Shown: positions 44,776 through 54,636 of the stretch, one piece after another | Numbering within the stretch: position 1 is the stretch's first letter | How the letters are laid out: each line of letters opens with the position of its first letter | NCBI GenBank assembly: GCA_023213395.1 | Contig: CM041465.1 | Span: forward strand, 238,831,741 to 238,895,740 | Reading direction: 5' to 3' | Origin: Cycas panzhihuaensis | Taxonomy: Eukaryota > Cycadophyta | DNA: 64,000 bases | Notes under the pieces: model-generated | What the model was told of the DNA's origin: nothing | The model's input: the letters and a program-made list of their open reading frames with translations, nothing else | The model's database searches: none | Program-made: the position numbers and the translations under genes

Positions 44776-45222
44776 CTACTCTAGTAAGTATAAGTCTTGT
44801 TTCTTTATTACGGCTGATTTAGTTTGATGAAGATCTTGTAAGTAATCATCTTCAATCATAACTTGCTTGTCATCATTGTCCTGTATAAGTTCTTGATCAT
44901 TATGTATAACAGTAACTTCTTCAATTTTTAGAGCAAAATCTTGATCAACTAGCATACTCTTTGAACTTGAATCAATGCTTAAAGAAGAAACATCATCAAT
45001 ATAAGACTCATCCTTTATAGGATCATTAGATTCAATTTCTCTTGAAATTAATTCATCACTTTCAATGTCTTCATCTGTAATCTCATCAATGCATTCAATA
45101 GTAGAAATTTCATTAGTGCTCAGACATTCTTCATCTTCACATGCTCTTTCATCAGTGTTGATGATACTTTCTTCATTTGTTATACCTGTATCATAACTAG
45201 CCTTAATTGCTTTTTCAATCAT
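44776..45222 (-). CDS. E9 acidic open frame
   Basis: 148 codons, open, strongly acidic (repeated Asp/Glu/Ser/Ile, e.g. IDEITDEDIESDELISREIE). Its ATG overlaps the stop of the upstream frame as ATGA (45222-45219), so it may be a second frame read by coupling, or the far end of one protein split by a one-base shift. I recognise no domain. Its openness in a young element suggests it was intact when the element last moved. Confidence 0.5.
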   Translation of the reverse strand: MIEKAIKASYDTGITNEESIINTDERACEDEECLSTNEISTIECIDEITDEDIESDELISREIESNDPIKDESYIDDVSSLSIDSSSKSMLVDQDFALKIEEVTVIHNDQELIQDNDDKQVMIEDDYLQDLHQTKSAVIKKQDLYLLE

Positions 45223-45626
45223 TTGTTGTGTTGTGTTTCTTCAAGAGTTTGTTCAAATACTTCCCTTAGAAAATCCCAAGCTTCTTTAGCATTACTTGCA
45301 TGTAGAATCACAGGAATAACACAATGGAATTTGGAGGGAAGATCAATCTCATTAAATGCAGCACGAATCATAATTAATGCCATTCTATCTTTCTTCTCAA
45401 GTATTTCTTTTCCTTCATCATCATTAGAGATATCATATTCATCAGTAACAATCTTCCACAAACCTCTAGCTATGAATAGACATCTCATTTTAATTATCCA
45501 AAAGAAGTAGTCTTCACCATTGCATTTAGGTACTAGAAGAAACGAATCCCTTAAGTAATATTCATTTGTCTCGGAAGCATATATAACCACATCATTATCC
45601 TCCATGATTGTAAATGCCATTTTCAA
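45219..45626 (-). CDS. E9 Copia-gag-like open frame
   Basis: 135 codons, open. It has the pattern of the Copia gag-like families DUF4219/UBN2: CNGEDYFFWIIKMRCLF, then RGLWKIV, then the stretch SNAKEAWDFLREVFEQTLEE. In complete Copia elements this region forms the particle shell and lies near the 5' LTR; here it is at the 3' end and no pol follows. The start at 45626 is chosen as the first ATG of the open frame; an inner Met (MAFTIMED) two codons later is equally possible. The family call rests on motifs read by eye. Confidence 0.6.
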   Translation of the reverse strand: MKMAFTIMEDNDVVIYASETNEYYLRDSFLLVPKCNGEDYFFWIIKMRCLFIARGLWKIVTDEYDISNDDEGKEILEKKDRMALIMIRAAFNEIDLPSKFHCVIPVILHASNAKEAWDFLREVFEQTLEETQHNK

Positions 45627-47097
45627 TCAATAAACTCGCTTATCATTGGTAACTTGCCTAAAACTTCCTCATGTCTCATATCTCACATCATCACACCATT
45701 GCCTTATCCATCACTAAATAGTCATAGAATTCAAATACTCACTTCACTAAATCGATGCCTCATAAATCTCATGATGACCATACGTGTCATATGTCACTAC
45801 CAAGATACACACTTCACTCGATTGCCCAAAAACACACAACTCATGACATTGCACTTGCAACTCATGTAACTTTAACAAAACAACTCATCCTTCTTTGCCT
45901 GTTCACATCATGAAACATGCCTAATTTCTTCCTTAACTCACCCAACAAAGTGTTCAACCTTGTCATGTAACCTCGCATGTAAGAAAGCACTCAAAATTAA
46001 ACAATCACCATTATGCATCTCAACTCACCAACAGAGTGCCAAATATACTCACATCAACCTAACTTAAAGTTGATTCATATCACAAAAATACATATGCAAA
46101 AAAGGGCCTCAAATAGTCACCTCATATTGCAGCATTACCCAACTTAATCTCTCATGTAAACTATATGCAAGAAAATGCCATATCAATGCCAAATGTTTGC
46201 TTGTTCTCTACAATTCTTCTGATATTGATAGCTCATCCTTTAGCTACCTTACCTTCTTATCAATATTGTCAACTTGCCTAACATATACTCTTATAAAATC
46301 ACATGTAACATGAGCATACTACAACTCCATACCATCATCATATCACCTTTTTTTTGTGATCAAACAACATCTTATACCATCATTGAAAACAAAACCAATG
46401 TCCAAACTTGATGTACTTTGAGATATTAAGATTGTTCTTCTATCATAAACATCAATCTGTCAATTCGTTCATAAATCATTATTTCCACCAAACATTTCTT
46501 TTGGAGCCAACACATCACCAGGGAAACTAGATTATCAAGTAAAGATATATCATTGGCAACCTCAACATAAATTTATGTGTATAAAGTAATCGCACACAAG
46601 CTTTAATCATCACGCAAGCTCATAAATTTGACTAGACTGGATGAAGCTTCCTACCAACAGATATTTACCAGTATTCCAACAAAGCATTAGCTTGACCAAT
46701 CTACTTTATTCTCTAGAGTAGTGTTTTGCTACCTCCATGCTCTAGCCATGACCAAAACACTGGCGCCAATTGTGGGTTCCTGATTCTCAATCACGCAGTT
46801 CTGTGAGTATAAACTTCTATCTTGCAGTACAACTGGACTCTACAAATGTGCATATTCCACCCTTTCTCATGCCCCACTAACTTTATGCTCCTCCCATTCA
46901 ATAAATGTCTTGTATTGCATAATCAGCTCTAAGCTATGTTGATTCTACTATTTGTTAGTTCCTGATTATGGCTTAATCATACCATTATGGAAGCATAGCC
47001 CTCTATCTTGCAGCACTGCCACAACCTTCCTCAGCTATTGACTGCATTCATGCTACCACATATTCAACAAATGTCTTGTACCATATAATCAACTATA
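45627..47097. other. E9 interior without recognisable genes
   Basis: AT-rich. The minus strand shows no gag-pol blocks. Short frames on both strands lack known motifs. A TGGCGCCAATTGTGGG stretch at about 46761 is of unknown meaning. Confidence 0.5.
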
Positions 47098-47286
47098 GGC
47101 TATGTTAATCTGTATGCACAACTGGACTATACCGTCAGAGCCTGGTTATGCTGGTTCTTTGTGTGCATAGTTGGACGGCACACTCAGGGCCAGGCTATGT
47201 TGATTCTTTACTTACATGGCTAGAAAGCACACTTAGGACCTGGGCATAATGATTCTTTATACACATAGCTGAAAACACATTTTAGG
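47098..47286 (+). repeat. 49-bp tandem repeat
   Basis: Three adjacent units, 47140-47188, 47189-47237 and 47238-47286, are each exactly 49 bp and share the pattern GGCTATG-TGATTCTTT-ACATAG-T-GA-AGCACACTTAGG. A worn, shorter fourth unit precedes them (47098-47139). Confidence 0.85.
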
Positions 47287-48246
47287 GCCCAAATCGTCAA
47301 CAGCCCTAGGCTTTGCCAAAATTCACTTCAGACTGGCTAATGAAAATAGGGTTGTAAGGCACAGGAAAATAATCGAACTCAACCGGAAATAGATCACATC
47401 ATCGTAATTCAAATAAAAAGAGTTCCCGTCCCAATAGCACAAGACCCTATTGAAATTTTTGAAGGAGCTACCCAAAGACCATGTAAAAATCACTTGCAAG
47501 CTCATAAAAAATCGCCACAGAGTAAATCTTCAATGGGCGACTGCAAATAATATCAAATAGACAACAAAGGGCAACACAAATTATATCGCACGTATATCGC
47601 GTGACTGTATTTGATGGCTCCAATTATATCATACACGATAGGCTTATACATCACCAGGCAAGTGACTACGAATGTTTATCAATGGAGATTCCAACAATAA
47701 TCTGTAGAAGAGCTAAATGAATGCGTACAGCCGTAGTTGGTGTTACCGTTCATGGCTATTCATGGTTGGTGTCCCAGAATGAATAATAATTAATACGTGT
47801 TAGTTTTGATTCCTAGAAGTTGTTTATCATTTGGTTTTGTTAGATTTCTTCACCGTCGAAAAAACACTTTATCAATCGTGAAGCGAACAAGATGCAAAGC
47901 ATGCAGGGCGTGCTGCGACATCTTTGGAACCTGTGTTTATCTCTCCGCTATTGTGTCTTTAGTGACTTTCTTCCACAATCTTAGGGCATCAAGAGCAGTT
48001 ACAGGCAACAAACATGGTGGCAATGACAAAAATAGATAAAGGATAGGGCCCATGTAACAACATATGACCTGATATGCCTATATCTCCAACTGATATATCT
48101 CTCTGTATTTCTAATAAGATCTCCCCATTCGTCTTACGCAATATAACGCTGATTCCAGAAGCAGTCGATCTCGGTCCCTGTTTGATTGCATAAGCATCTA
48201 TTCGGAAGGTGATTTCTTTATCCAACGTCTTGCATTGGTGGCAAAG

Positions 48247-49222
48247 ATGTTAGCTGCTCTTTTCATTGTTTTGGTGGTGCTCCCCTTCACTACAATTGGT
48301 GATCATAGGGAAGGTAACAATGCGGGGTTTACAGAGGAGGATCTTTGGTCAGAGGAAGTAATGTGGGCTCTCTATGAGAAATGTTTCCTAGAGAACAGAA
48401 GGTCTCGCAACGACATGGGAGAAATGTTGAGGCGATTTGGTATTTTTAAAGAGAATGCGAGGTATATTCAATAGGCTAATCTCAGGAAACGTTCATATTC
48501 GCTGAGATTGAATAAGTTCACGGATCTTACAAATGAGGAGTTCAGGGCAACATATGCAGCCTCTAAATAGACAAACTGGATGAAATTGGCTGTAAAGGCC
48601 AACGATTTTAAGTACAGAAATATAAGCTTAGACGATCTGCCAGTCTCTGTGGACTAGAGGCAGAAGGGAGCGGTCACCCGTATTAAAAATCAGGGTTCTT
48701 GCGGAAGTTGTTGGGCATTTTCAAGCGTGGCGGCAGTGGAGGGCATTAACCAAATCATGTCAAAGGAGCTGCTAAGCTTGTTTGAGCAGGAATTAGTGGA
48801 CTGCGATACAAGCTTTAACGCCGGTTGCGATGGAGGACTAATGGATTGTGCATATGAATTCATTATAGAAAATGGCGATATCAATGCAGAAGCCGATTAT
48901 CCATACACTGCATCTTTGGCCGATCGACACCAAGAAGAAAAGCTGCTGCGTGATGATTGATGGATACGAGGCGTATCGATATGATTATGTAGATTTATTA
49001 AAAGTAGTGGCTCATCAGCCTGTTTCTGTAGCCATTGATATAGGCGGATTTAACTTTCAATTTTACTGGCAGGGCATGTTCACGGGAGAATGCAAGAGCA
49101 GTCTGAACCACGGAGTGGTAGTTGTGGGATACGGTGTGTCGAGGGAGGGTATAAAGTATTGAATTATGAAGAACTCATGGGGGGGAGACTGGGGAGAAGA
49201 TGGATATATCAGAATGCAGTGA
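48247..49222 (+). pseudogene. Papain-family cysteine protease pseudogene carried by E9
   Basis: Antisense to E9. From ATG 48247 it has a signal-peptide-like start (MLAALFIVLVVLPFTTIG), an I29 inhibitor prodomain with an ERFNIN-type stretch (RRFGIFKENARYI) and LNKFTDLTNEEF, then a mature C1A domain: the catalytic Cys in [20 protein letters not shown], then, after a frameshift at about 48915-48935, the catalytic His in LNHGVVVVGYG and the Asn in MKNSWGGDWGEDGYIRM. Stops: TAG at 48472, 48568 and 48655, TGA at 49160, early end at 49220. No intron interrupts it, which suggests capture from a spliced transcript. Plant relatives are secreted or vacuolar proteases. It resembles the SAG12/RD21-type plant proteases generally; I do not assign a subfamily. 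Confidence 0.9.
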
Positions 49223-49789
49223 GCTATTTCTAAGCCAAGAGAGTCACAGAGTCAGTAGGATGCAAGCTGATCTTTGCTTCAGGTAATTCACTAAGCGACG
49301 CACAGTCGAATATGATAACACAGGTGATTCAAGATGGTGTTTGCCATTGTTTTAAATAGAGGTTGAAAAAAATATATTAGCTGGGCGCACAGGATATTAT
49401 CACGGATCACAGCAGGGTGAATATAGACAACGGATCATGCCAAGGCAAATATAGACAGCGATAGTAATAATGGACAGTAAATACATTCACATAATGAATA
49501 TATTTAACTCTATAGTTTATATTTCATATAGGGCACATTGAAGAAAATCAGGTAATGAATATACTGAGCATACCTCAAATATTGACCGCACTATAACTAA
49601 CCTGCTAGGGTTTTACATTTTTTTCATAGCTCAATGGAAGTTGACAACATCTCTAGGGCATAGTAGCATCGTCAAGAGAATGGGCATCAACAGCGCTACA
49701 GATCCACCTCCTTACATGCCAACAAAATTAGGGTTCAACCAACACCAGGTTCAATCTCACTTCCTGTCGCTCAAACTTGCTTCACCTTA
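49223..49789. other. E9 leader region
   Basis: Lies between the PBS and the protease pseudogene. No gene seen. The part next to the protease may be its 3' flank, since no protease C-terminus can be read after 49222. Confidence 0.5.
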
Positions 49790-49801
49790 GCTCTGATACC
49801 A
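49790..49801 (-). promoter_or_regulatory. E9 primer binding site (initiator-Met)
   Basis: TGGTATCAGAGC on the minus strand, directly at the end of the 5' LTR; the common plant initiator-Met primer site. Confidence 0.95.
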
Positions 49802-50019
49802 TGTTGGAAATCAACCTGCACAAATAATATTCTCAAACAGAACGAAACACCTCCACAGGATTGAACGATACCCTTAAGGTACCTCCATTGTATTAAGAAA
49901 CGTCATTACAACAACTTACATATGATACACAATATTGTGTATTTATAATACAAGTCATATTGGAAGAGTATGACCCACTTGCATGTGGGATAAATCAAAT
50001 GTACATTAATATTCCAACA
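49802..50019 (-). repeat. E9 5' LTR
   Basis: 218 bp, the pair of 44325-44542. Confidence 0.95.
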
Positions 50020-50024
50020 CCTAC
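50020..50024 (+). repeat. E9 target site duplication, right copy
   Basis: cctac, identical to the left copy. Confidence 0.9.
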
Positions 50025-50199
50025 TACTCCAATCCTAAAGGATTTATGTGTCTTATGTCTTATTTTGGTGGATTTTCTCTCTAAGATATAGTCCTCCTTA
50101 AGAGGCTCCTCACTTTCTAAATATAAGTCATCAACTGAAGGTAAAGTGAACTAGTCCTGCTCCTCATCTAGCATGAAGGGCTTAAAAAGTTTTAAATAT

Positions 50200-51300
50200 T
50201 CAACATTTAATACTAAATATATTTGTATATAGAAGATGAAGTTAGAAATCATTGCCACCTACTTTTCTCAAAATCTTGAATGGTCCATACCTTATATGTT
50301 TGAGTTTTTTGCCACCTTCTTTTAACCTCTCCTTGCTCAAGCATAACCATACTAAATCTCCTTCTTGAAAAGTATACTCTTACCTATGCTTGTCATGTAT
50401 TTCTTTGTACTTTTATTGATTCCTTAGAAGTTGATCATGTACTTCTTTATAGACTATCTAGATCTTCTCCAAGTATCTTAAAGCCTTGTCATGCCCCTCC
50501 TTCTCTTTGGTGATCCTTCCTTAGCTTGTATGGATAACTCTAAGTCAAATGGACTTTGAGGAAAGTATCATAAATAAACTTCAAAAGGTACTTTAGAGTG
50601 TGATGCATGCATTACCCTATTAAATAAAAATTATAGAAAAGCAAGTGATTCATCCCAAGTCTTTAGATGCTTGGAATTGTATCCCCTCAATAAATGTACC
50701 AAAGTTATGTTCACTACTTCAGTTTGTTCATCTGTTTAAGGATGAAAACTTATATTCCTCTTTAATTTAGTGTCCATCATCTCCCATAGTGTCTTCCAAA
50801 ATAATGAAAGGAATTAAGTGTCTTGATCTAAAATGATAGAAGAAGGCAAGCCAAAATTCTTTCATACATGCTCAAAGAACAACTCAGTTGTCCCTGTTCC
50901 TATGATTATCTTCTTATAAGGTATTGAATATATCATCTTGTTGAACCTATCTACAAAAATAAAGAGATAGTCATGTACCTTTCTAGTCATGGGAAGTCCC
51001 CCTAAGAAATCTATGGAGATACTTTCCCAAGGCCTAGTGGGAATAGGTAGTGGTGTATACAATCCTAATTTTCTAAAAGAAGGCTTAGAAGTATTACATA
51101 TTACACATCCTTTTATATATTCTCTTACATAATTTTGCATCTTTGGGTATACAACATATCTTCTCAAGTTTTCTAAAGTCTTCTTTATACCAAAGTGACT
51201 AGCTACTTTATAAGTATGGGCTTCTCTAAGCCACTTGATCTTGTCTACTTTTGATGGAATATAGAGCTGCTCCCCTTTGCAAAGTAGACCATCCTTCTAA
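50200..51300 (-). pseudogene. E6 integrase (decayed)
   Basis: The minus strand reads the zinc region (ASHFGIKKTLENLRRYVVYP, then CVICNTSKP with CxxC) and the core (SIDFLGGLPMTRKVHDYLFI with the first Asp; ILDQDT, the second; TDEQTEVVNITL with the Glu), all open in part at 51167-50862. The C-terminal GPFKILRKVGGNDF ends near 50280-50200. No chromodomain could be recognised after it. Many TAG/TAA stops make it inactive. Confidence 0.8.
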
Positions 51301-51989
51301 GTAAGCTATGAGGTCTTCCTTTTGCTAGGTTCTCCAATTCCTCCTTCAAGGCTTCATTTTCATGGTACAACTCTTTGTACTCTTCATGATACATTGGTTC
51401 CACCTACAAACTCATAAGAGAACTACAAATAAAATCAAAAGAAGAAGTGGAACAAGGTGGTCTGGATAACATATCAATAATTTTGTTAGTAGATCCCTTT
51501 TTGTACTTAATTATAATATTGAATTATTGTAAATAACTCATTCACTTCATATGTCTTACTTGTTATAATTTACTTTAGATTTACAAAAATTGAAGAGGCT
51601 TGTGATTAGTATAAACTACAACCTCTTTTCCAAGTAAGTAGGACCTCCAATGCTTGCATGCTTAATGTAGTGTGAATATTTCCCAATCATATGTTGGGTA
51701 GTTTTTCACTTGAGAGGTGAAGACTTTTGAATGGTAAGCAATAGGCTTCCCATCTTGAATAAGGATAGCTCCCATTGTATTTCCACTTACATCAGCTTCT
51801 ACTTCAAAGGCTTTTACAAATTTAGGATTGCCAAAACTGGTGCTTCACAAATTTTCTTCTTTAAAAGAAGAAAAGCTTCTTCCTCCTTGGAACCCCAAGT
51901 AAATGTTTTACTAACTTTTGTTAATCCATGTAGAGGTACTGTAACTTGTGAGAAATTAAGAATAAACTTTCTCAAGTATTGACAAGCTC
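51301..51989 (-). pseudogene. E6 RNase H (decayed)
   Basis: The minus strand reads VEADVSGNTMGAILIQDGKP (first catalytic Asp), AYHSKVFTSQVKNYPTYDWE, HWRSYLLGKEVVVYTNHKPL and IIIKYKKGSTNKI, the normal Ty3/Gypsy RT-linked RNase H, followed by an integrase-side spacer. Several stops are present. Only one RNase H exists in this element, unlike the Tat copies. Confidence 0.75.
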
Positions 51990-52700
51990 CTAAAAACTTC
52001 TCACCTTTGTGGTGTTTATTGGCCTAGGCCATTTGAGAATGGCTTGAGTCTTGAGTGGATCAATGCTCAACTTTCTTCCTCCAACCACAAAGCCTAAGAA
52101 GATCAAGTTCTCCTTATAAAATTCACACTTCTTCACATTAAGCTTCAAATGATGCTTATCCAAAGTCTTTAAAACTTCTTCTATGTGTTGAAAATATTCT
52201 TTCCATGTGTTGCTAAAAATTGAAATATTATTAAGATAAACAACAATAAAATTATCCAAGCAAGGCCTTAACACTTCATTCATTAGCCTCATGAATGTTG
52301 TAGGAGCATTGCATAATTTCAAAGGTATAACCATCCATTCAAAGAGTCCTTATTTTATTTTGAAGGTTGTCCTCCATGTGTCCTTCTCTTTGACCCTAAC
52401 TTGATGATAACCACTTTTCAAATCCAACTTAGTAAAATAACAAGCATGCTGAATTTGATCAAGAAAATTATCTATGCGAGGAAAGGGGTAGTAATTTTTA
52501 ATTGTGATTTTATTCAAAGAATAAAAGGATACACATATTCTCCATCCTCCATCCTTCTTAGGCACCAAGATAATTGGTGACTTATAAGGTAAACATGAAG
52601 GTCTTATGACCCCTTGATTAAGCAACTCCTTAACTTACCTCTTTATCTCATTATTCTCTACAATGGAGTGTCTATGCAAAGCAACATTAGGCAATGGTGC
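51990..52700 (-). pseudogene. pol: E6 reverse transcriptase (decayed)
   Basis: Two open pieces, 52625-52350 and 52334-51990, carry VPKKDGGWRICVSFYSLNKI, YFTKLDLKSGYHQVRVKEKD, LCNAPTTFMRLMNEVLRPCL and the active-site region VVYLNNISIF. Two Asn stand where the family has the two catalytic Asp, both explained by G-to-A changes. The block order and ITIKNYYPFPRIDNFLDQI fit chromovirus-type RTs. Without the Asp pair it could not work even if the stops were absent. Confidence 0.85.
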
Positions 52701-53130
52701 ATCTCCTATAAGAGCGATTTCATGGTCTATCTTTCTCTTCGGTAGTAGCCTATCAACATGCTAAAATAGAATGCCATACCTTCTTTCCAACTCCTTAATT
52801 TGTTACATTTATTTGGGTGATACAAGAAGAGTATAAGTAGAAGGGCCTCCTTCATCTCTTAGCTCTTATTTACTCCTTATCTTTAGGATGATAAATTTAC
52901 CATATGCATTGATCATCCTTTTTACTTGAGTGACTAAAATTAATGTCATCTTATTCAGGTGCTTCTTTGTAGCATTTATGATGAAGCCCTTGTTATCCTT
53001 CATCAACTGGTACTCTCTCTCCTTTTGATATAAGAGTACATCTCGATTCCACAAGTAGGGACTCCCAAGTACAACATGGCATACATCTAATGGTACCACA
53101 TCATATATCACTTCATCAACAAAAGCATTA
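52701..53130 (-). pseudogene. E6 protease, C-terminal part
   Basis: An 81-codon open piece (53111-52866) reads DVVPLDVCHVVLGSPYLWNR, matching the DxxPMDxCxxLLGRPW block of plant Ty3/Gypsy proteases. The active-site half upstream (53130-53300) is decayed. The 52866-52701 stretch is the spacer to RT. Confidence 0.65.
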
Positions 53131-53930
53131 GTGATGGAAAATTTAAATGTACATTACTTTGATATTTATATTTCCACATCTCTATGGATCTAACCAAGAG
53201 GATATGGATGAGGGTGAGGAGTAGTTACCAATCCAAGGCTCTTTACCAAATTTTCTAAGATCAAATGCTTTTAGCTCCTTGGATCTATAATGGCACCAAT
53301 AATATTATTTCCTACTTGAAGCTTTAAGTGAAATAATTCCTCCCTTATAGCATCATCTCTATAATTTATAAGTAGAGTAGCCTTCTCTTCTTCTCCTTCA
53401 CTTTGAAGCTCCATCTCAAAAAGTATTGCTTTCTCTTTTTTCTTCTTTCTTTATTCCATATCCTTAATATGCTTTGGCCTTAGCCCTGGATGCAACTTCT
53501 AACACTTTGTTGTAACATGACCACTAACATCATAATGCTAACAATAGTTAGAATTTTGAACAAAATTAATTCTTTTATTCTTTCCTTCTTGCCTTTTAGA
53601 TGAGTGTAACTTAGGATGCTTTTCATGCTTATAAGAAGTAAAAGTAGAATCTTTAGACATGAATGTAGGTTTCCTGCTTTTACCTTCTATTACAATAGCC
53701 ATTTTACTTGCATCTCCAATGGATTAAACCTTAAAAAGCCTTAGTTCCTTCCTTATGTATTCATGTAATCCTCTAATGAATTTCATAAGAGTATTATGTT
53801 CATCCATATTAATACCAAGTAATATGCCATGCTTGAAAAATAGAAAAGTATAATCTTGGATACATACATCTCTCCCTTGGCATAAATATTACCAAGTGAC
53901 CCATTGGTATTCCTCATGACCTATGGGGTA
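53131..53930 (-). pseudogene. gag: E6 gag, C-terminal part
   Basis: The minus strand reads gag helices (GHEEYQWVTW, MDEHNTLMKFIRGLHEYIRK at about 53800) and a zinc knuckle at about 53555-53500 (HYDVSGHVTTKC, then KLHPGLRPKH) with one Cys codon changed to a stop. E7 separates it from the gag start at 59071-59330. Reading across E7 joins in frame, which confirms that E7 split one gene. Confidence 0.75.
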
Positions 53931-53935
53931 GTACT
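53931..53935 (+). repeat. E7 target site duplication, left copy
   Basis: gtact; the right copy at 59066-59070 is atatt, differing by one G-to-A and one C-to-T change. Confidence 0.5.
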
Positions 53936-54566
53936 TGTTGGATATTATGACAATAATATTTTGGGGCTAAAATTTTGGCATGTTTTTGGTGCAATTTCCC
54001 CCCCTAATCTTTCTCAGGGGGTTCCAAGGGGGGAGCCCCCTTGGGTGGTCAGGGGGTGGGCGCCCCCACTAAGAGGAGGTTCAGGGGTGATAGACTTGAC
54101 CCAAAAAATTAGCCCTATAAACCATATTAAAATATAAAGAGAATCAGGGTCATTCGATATAAATACCCTAGATTCTATGGTTGAGATTCATGCCTTGGAT
54201 GTTCCTCTCATATGGCCTGTTTTAGGGATTTTCTTATCATGTTGTATGTAATGTAATGTACTATGATGAGGGTGACAACTAGTTGTTATTTCTGAGAGCA
54301 CTTTACTATTAAGATGTATTGTTTCTCCATTCTATAGCAATAAAGATCGATACCTTTCTTATATGGATGTTTCCCTAGTACACTGTTAGGGTTTTACCAC
54401 ATTATATCGAGTGCATATGTGATGTTTAGCTTTCATTTTCATGTTATTAGATTATCTCAGTTTTTAGAACTTGCATGTAATTTTAAGTTTCAATTTCTGT
54501 AACTAGTTGCAAGAATACAATAGATCTTGGTGGCAGTTAAAGGGTTAGGACCTTGTATTCTCAACA
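53936..54566 (+). repeat. E7 5' LTR
   Basis: 631 bp, TGTTGGATATT...TCAACA. About 165 bp near its start, with G/C runs at 53998-54076, are absent from the 3' LTR. Confidence 0.85.
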
Positions 54567-54568
54567 AG

Positions 54569-54581
54569 TGGTATCATAGCC
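54569..54581 (+). promoter_or_regulatory. E7 primer binding site
   Basis: TGGTATCATAGCC two bases after the LTR; one base differs from the usual initiator-Met site (TGGTATCAGAGC). Confidence 0.85.
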
Positions 54582-54636
54582 ACTTTTGTTTTGTAGCGAG
54601 TTTGTGAAGGTTTTGGCGTCAGCTTTTCTACACCAA

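Larger units (their letters stand above)
44325..50019 (-). mobile_element. E9: small LTR element carrying a protease pseudogene
   Basis: Two 218-bp LTRs (TGTTGGAA...TTCCAACA) differ at about five sites by eye. An initiator-Met PBS directly adjoins the right LTR on the minus strand and a polypurine tract adjoins the left one, with a perfect cctac duplication outside. The inside (about 5.3 kb) has no RT or integrase that I can find. It holds an antisense papain-family pseudogene, tandem repeats and two overlapping open frames. It is probably a non-autonomous Copia-type element mobilised in trans. It is the youngest clearly dated insertion in the right half, within E6. Confidence 0.9.

Noticed and set aside
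45223-45510. 95-codon plus-strand frame in E9
   Set aside because: It mirrors the gag-like frame on the minus strand, which has the recognisable motifs.
47098-47286. CRISPR-like array
   Set aside because: The 49-bp units are adjacent with no spacers, and the sequence is plant transposon DNA.
47989-48225. Minus-strand frame of 78 codons with weak likeness to an RNase H-like segment
   Set aside because: Only one short stretch (GISVILRKTNGEILLE) is suggestive and no catalytic residues are visible.
48247-49222. Active cysteine protease gene
   Set aside because: Four in-frame stops, a frameshift and a missing C-terminus exclude a working enzyme from this copy.
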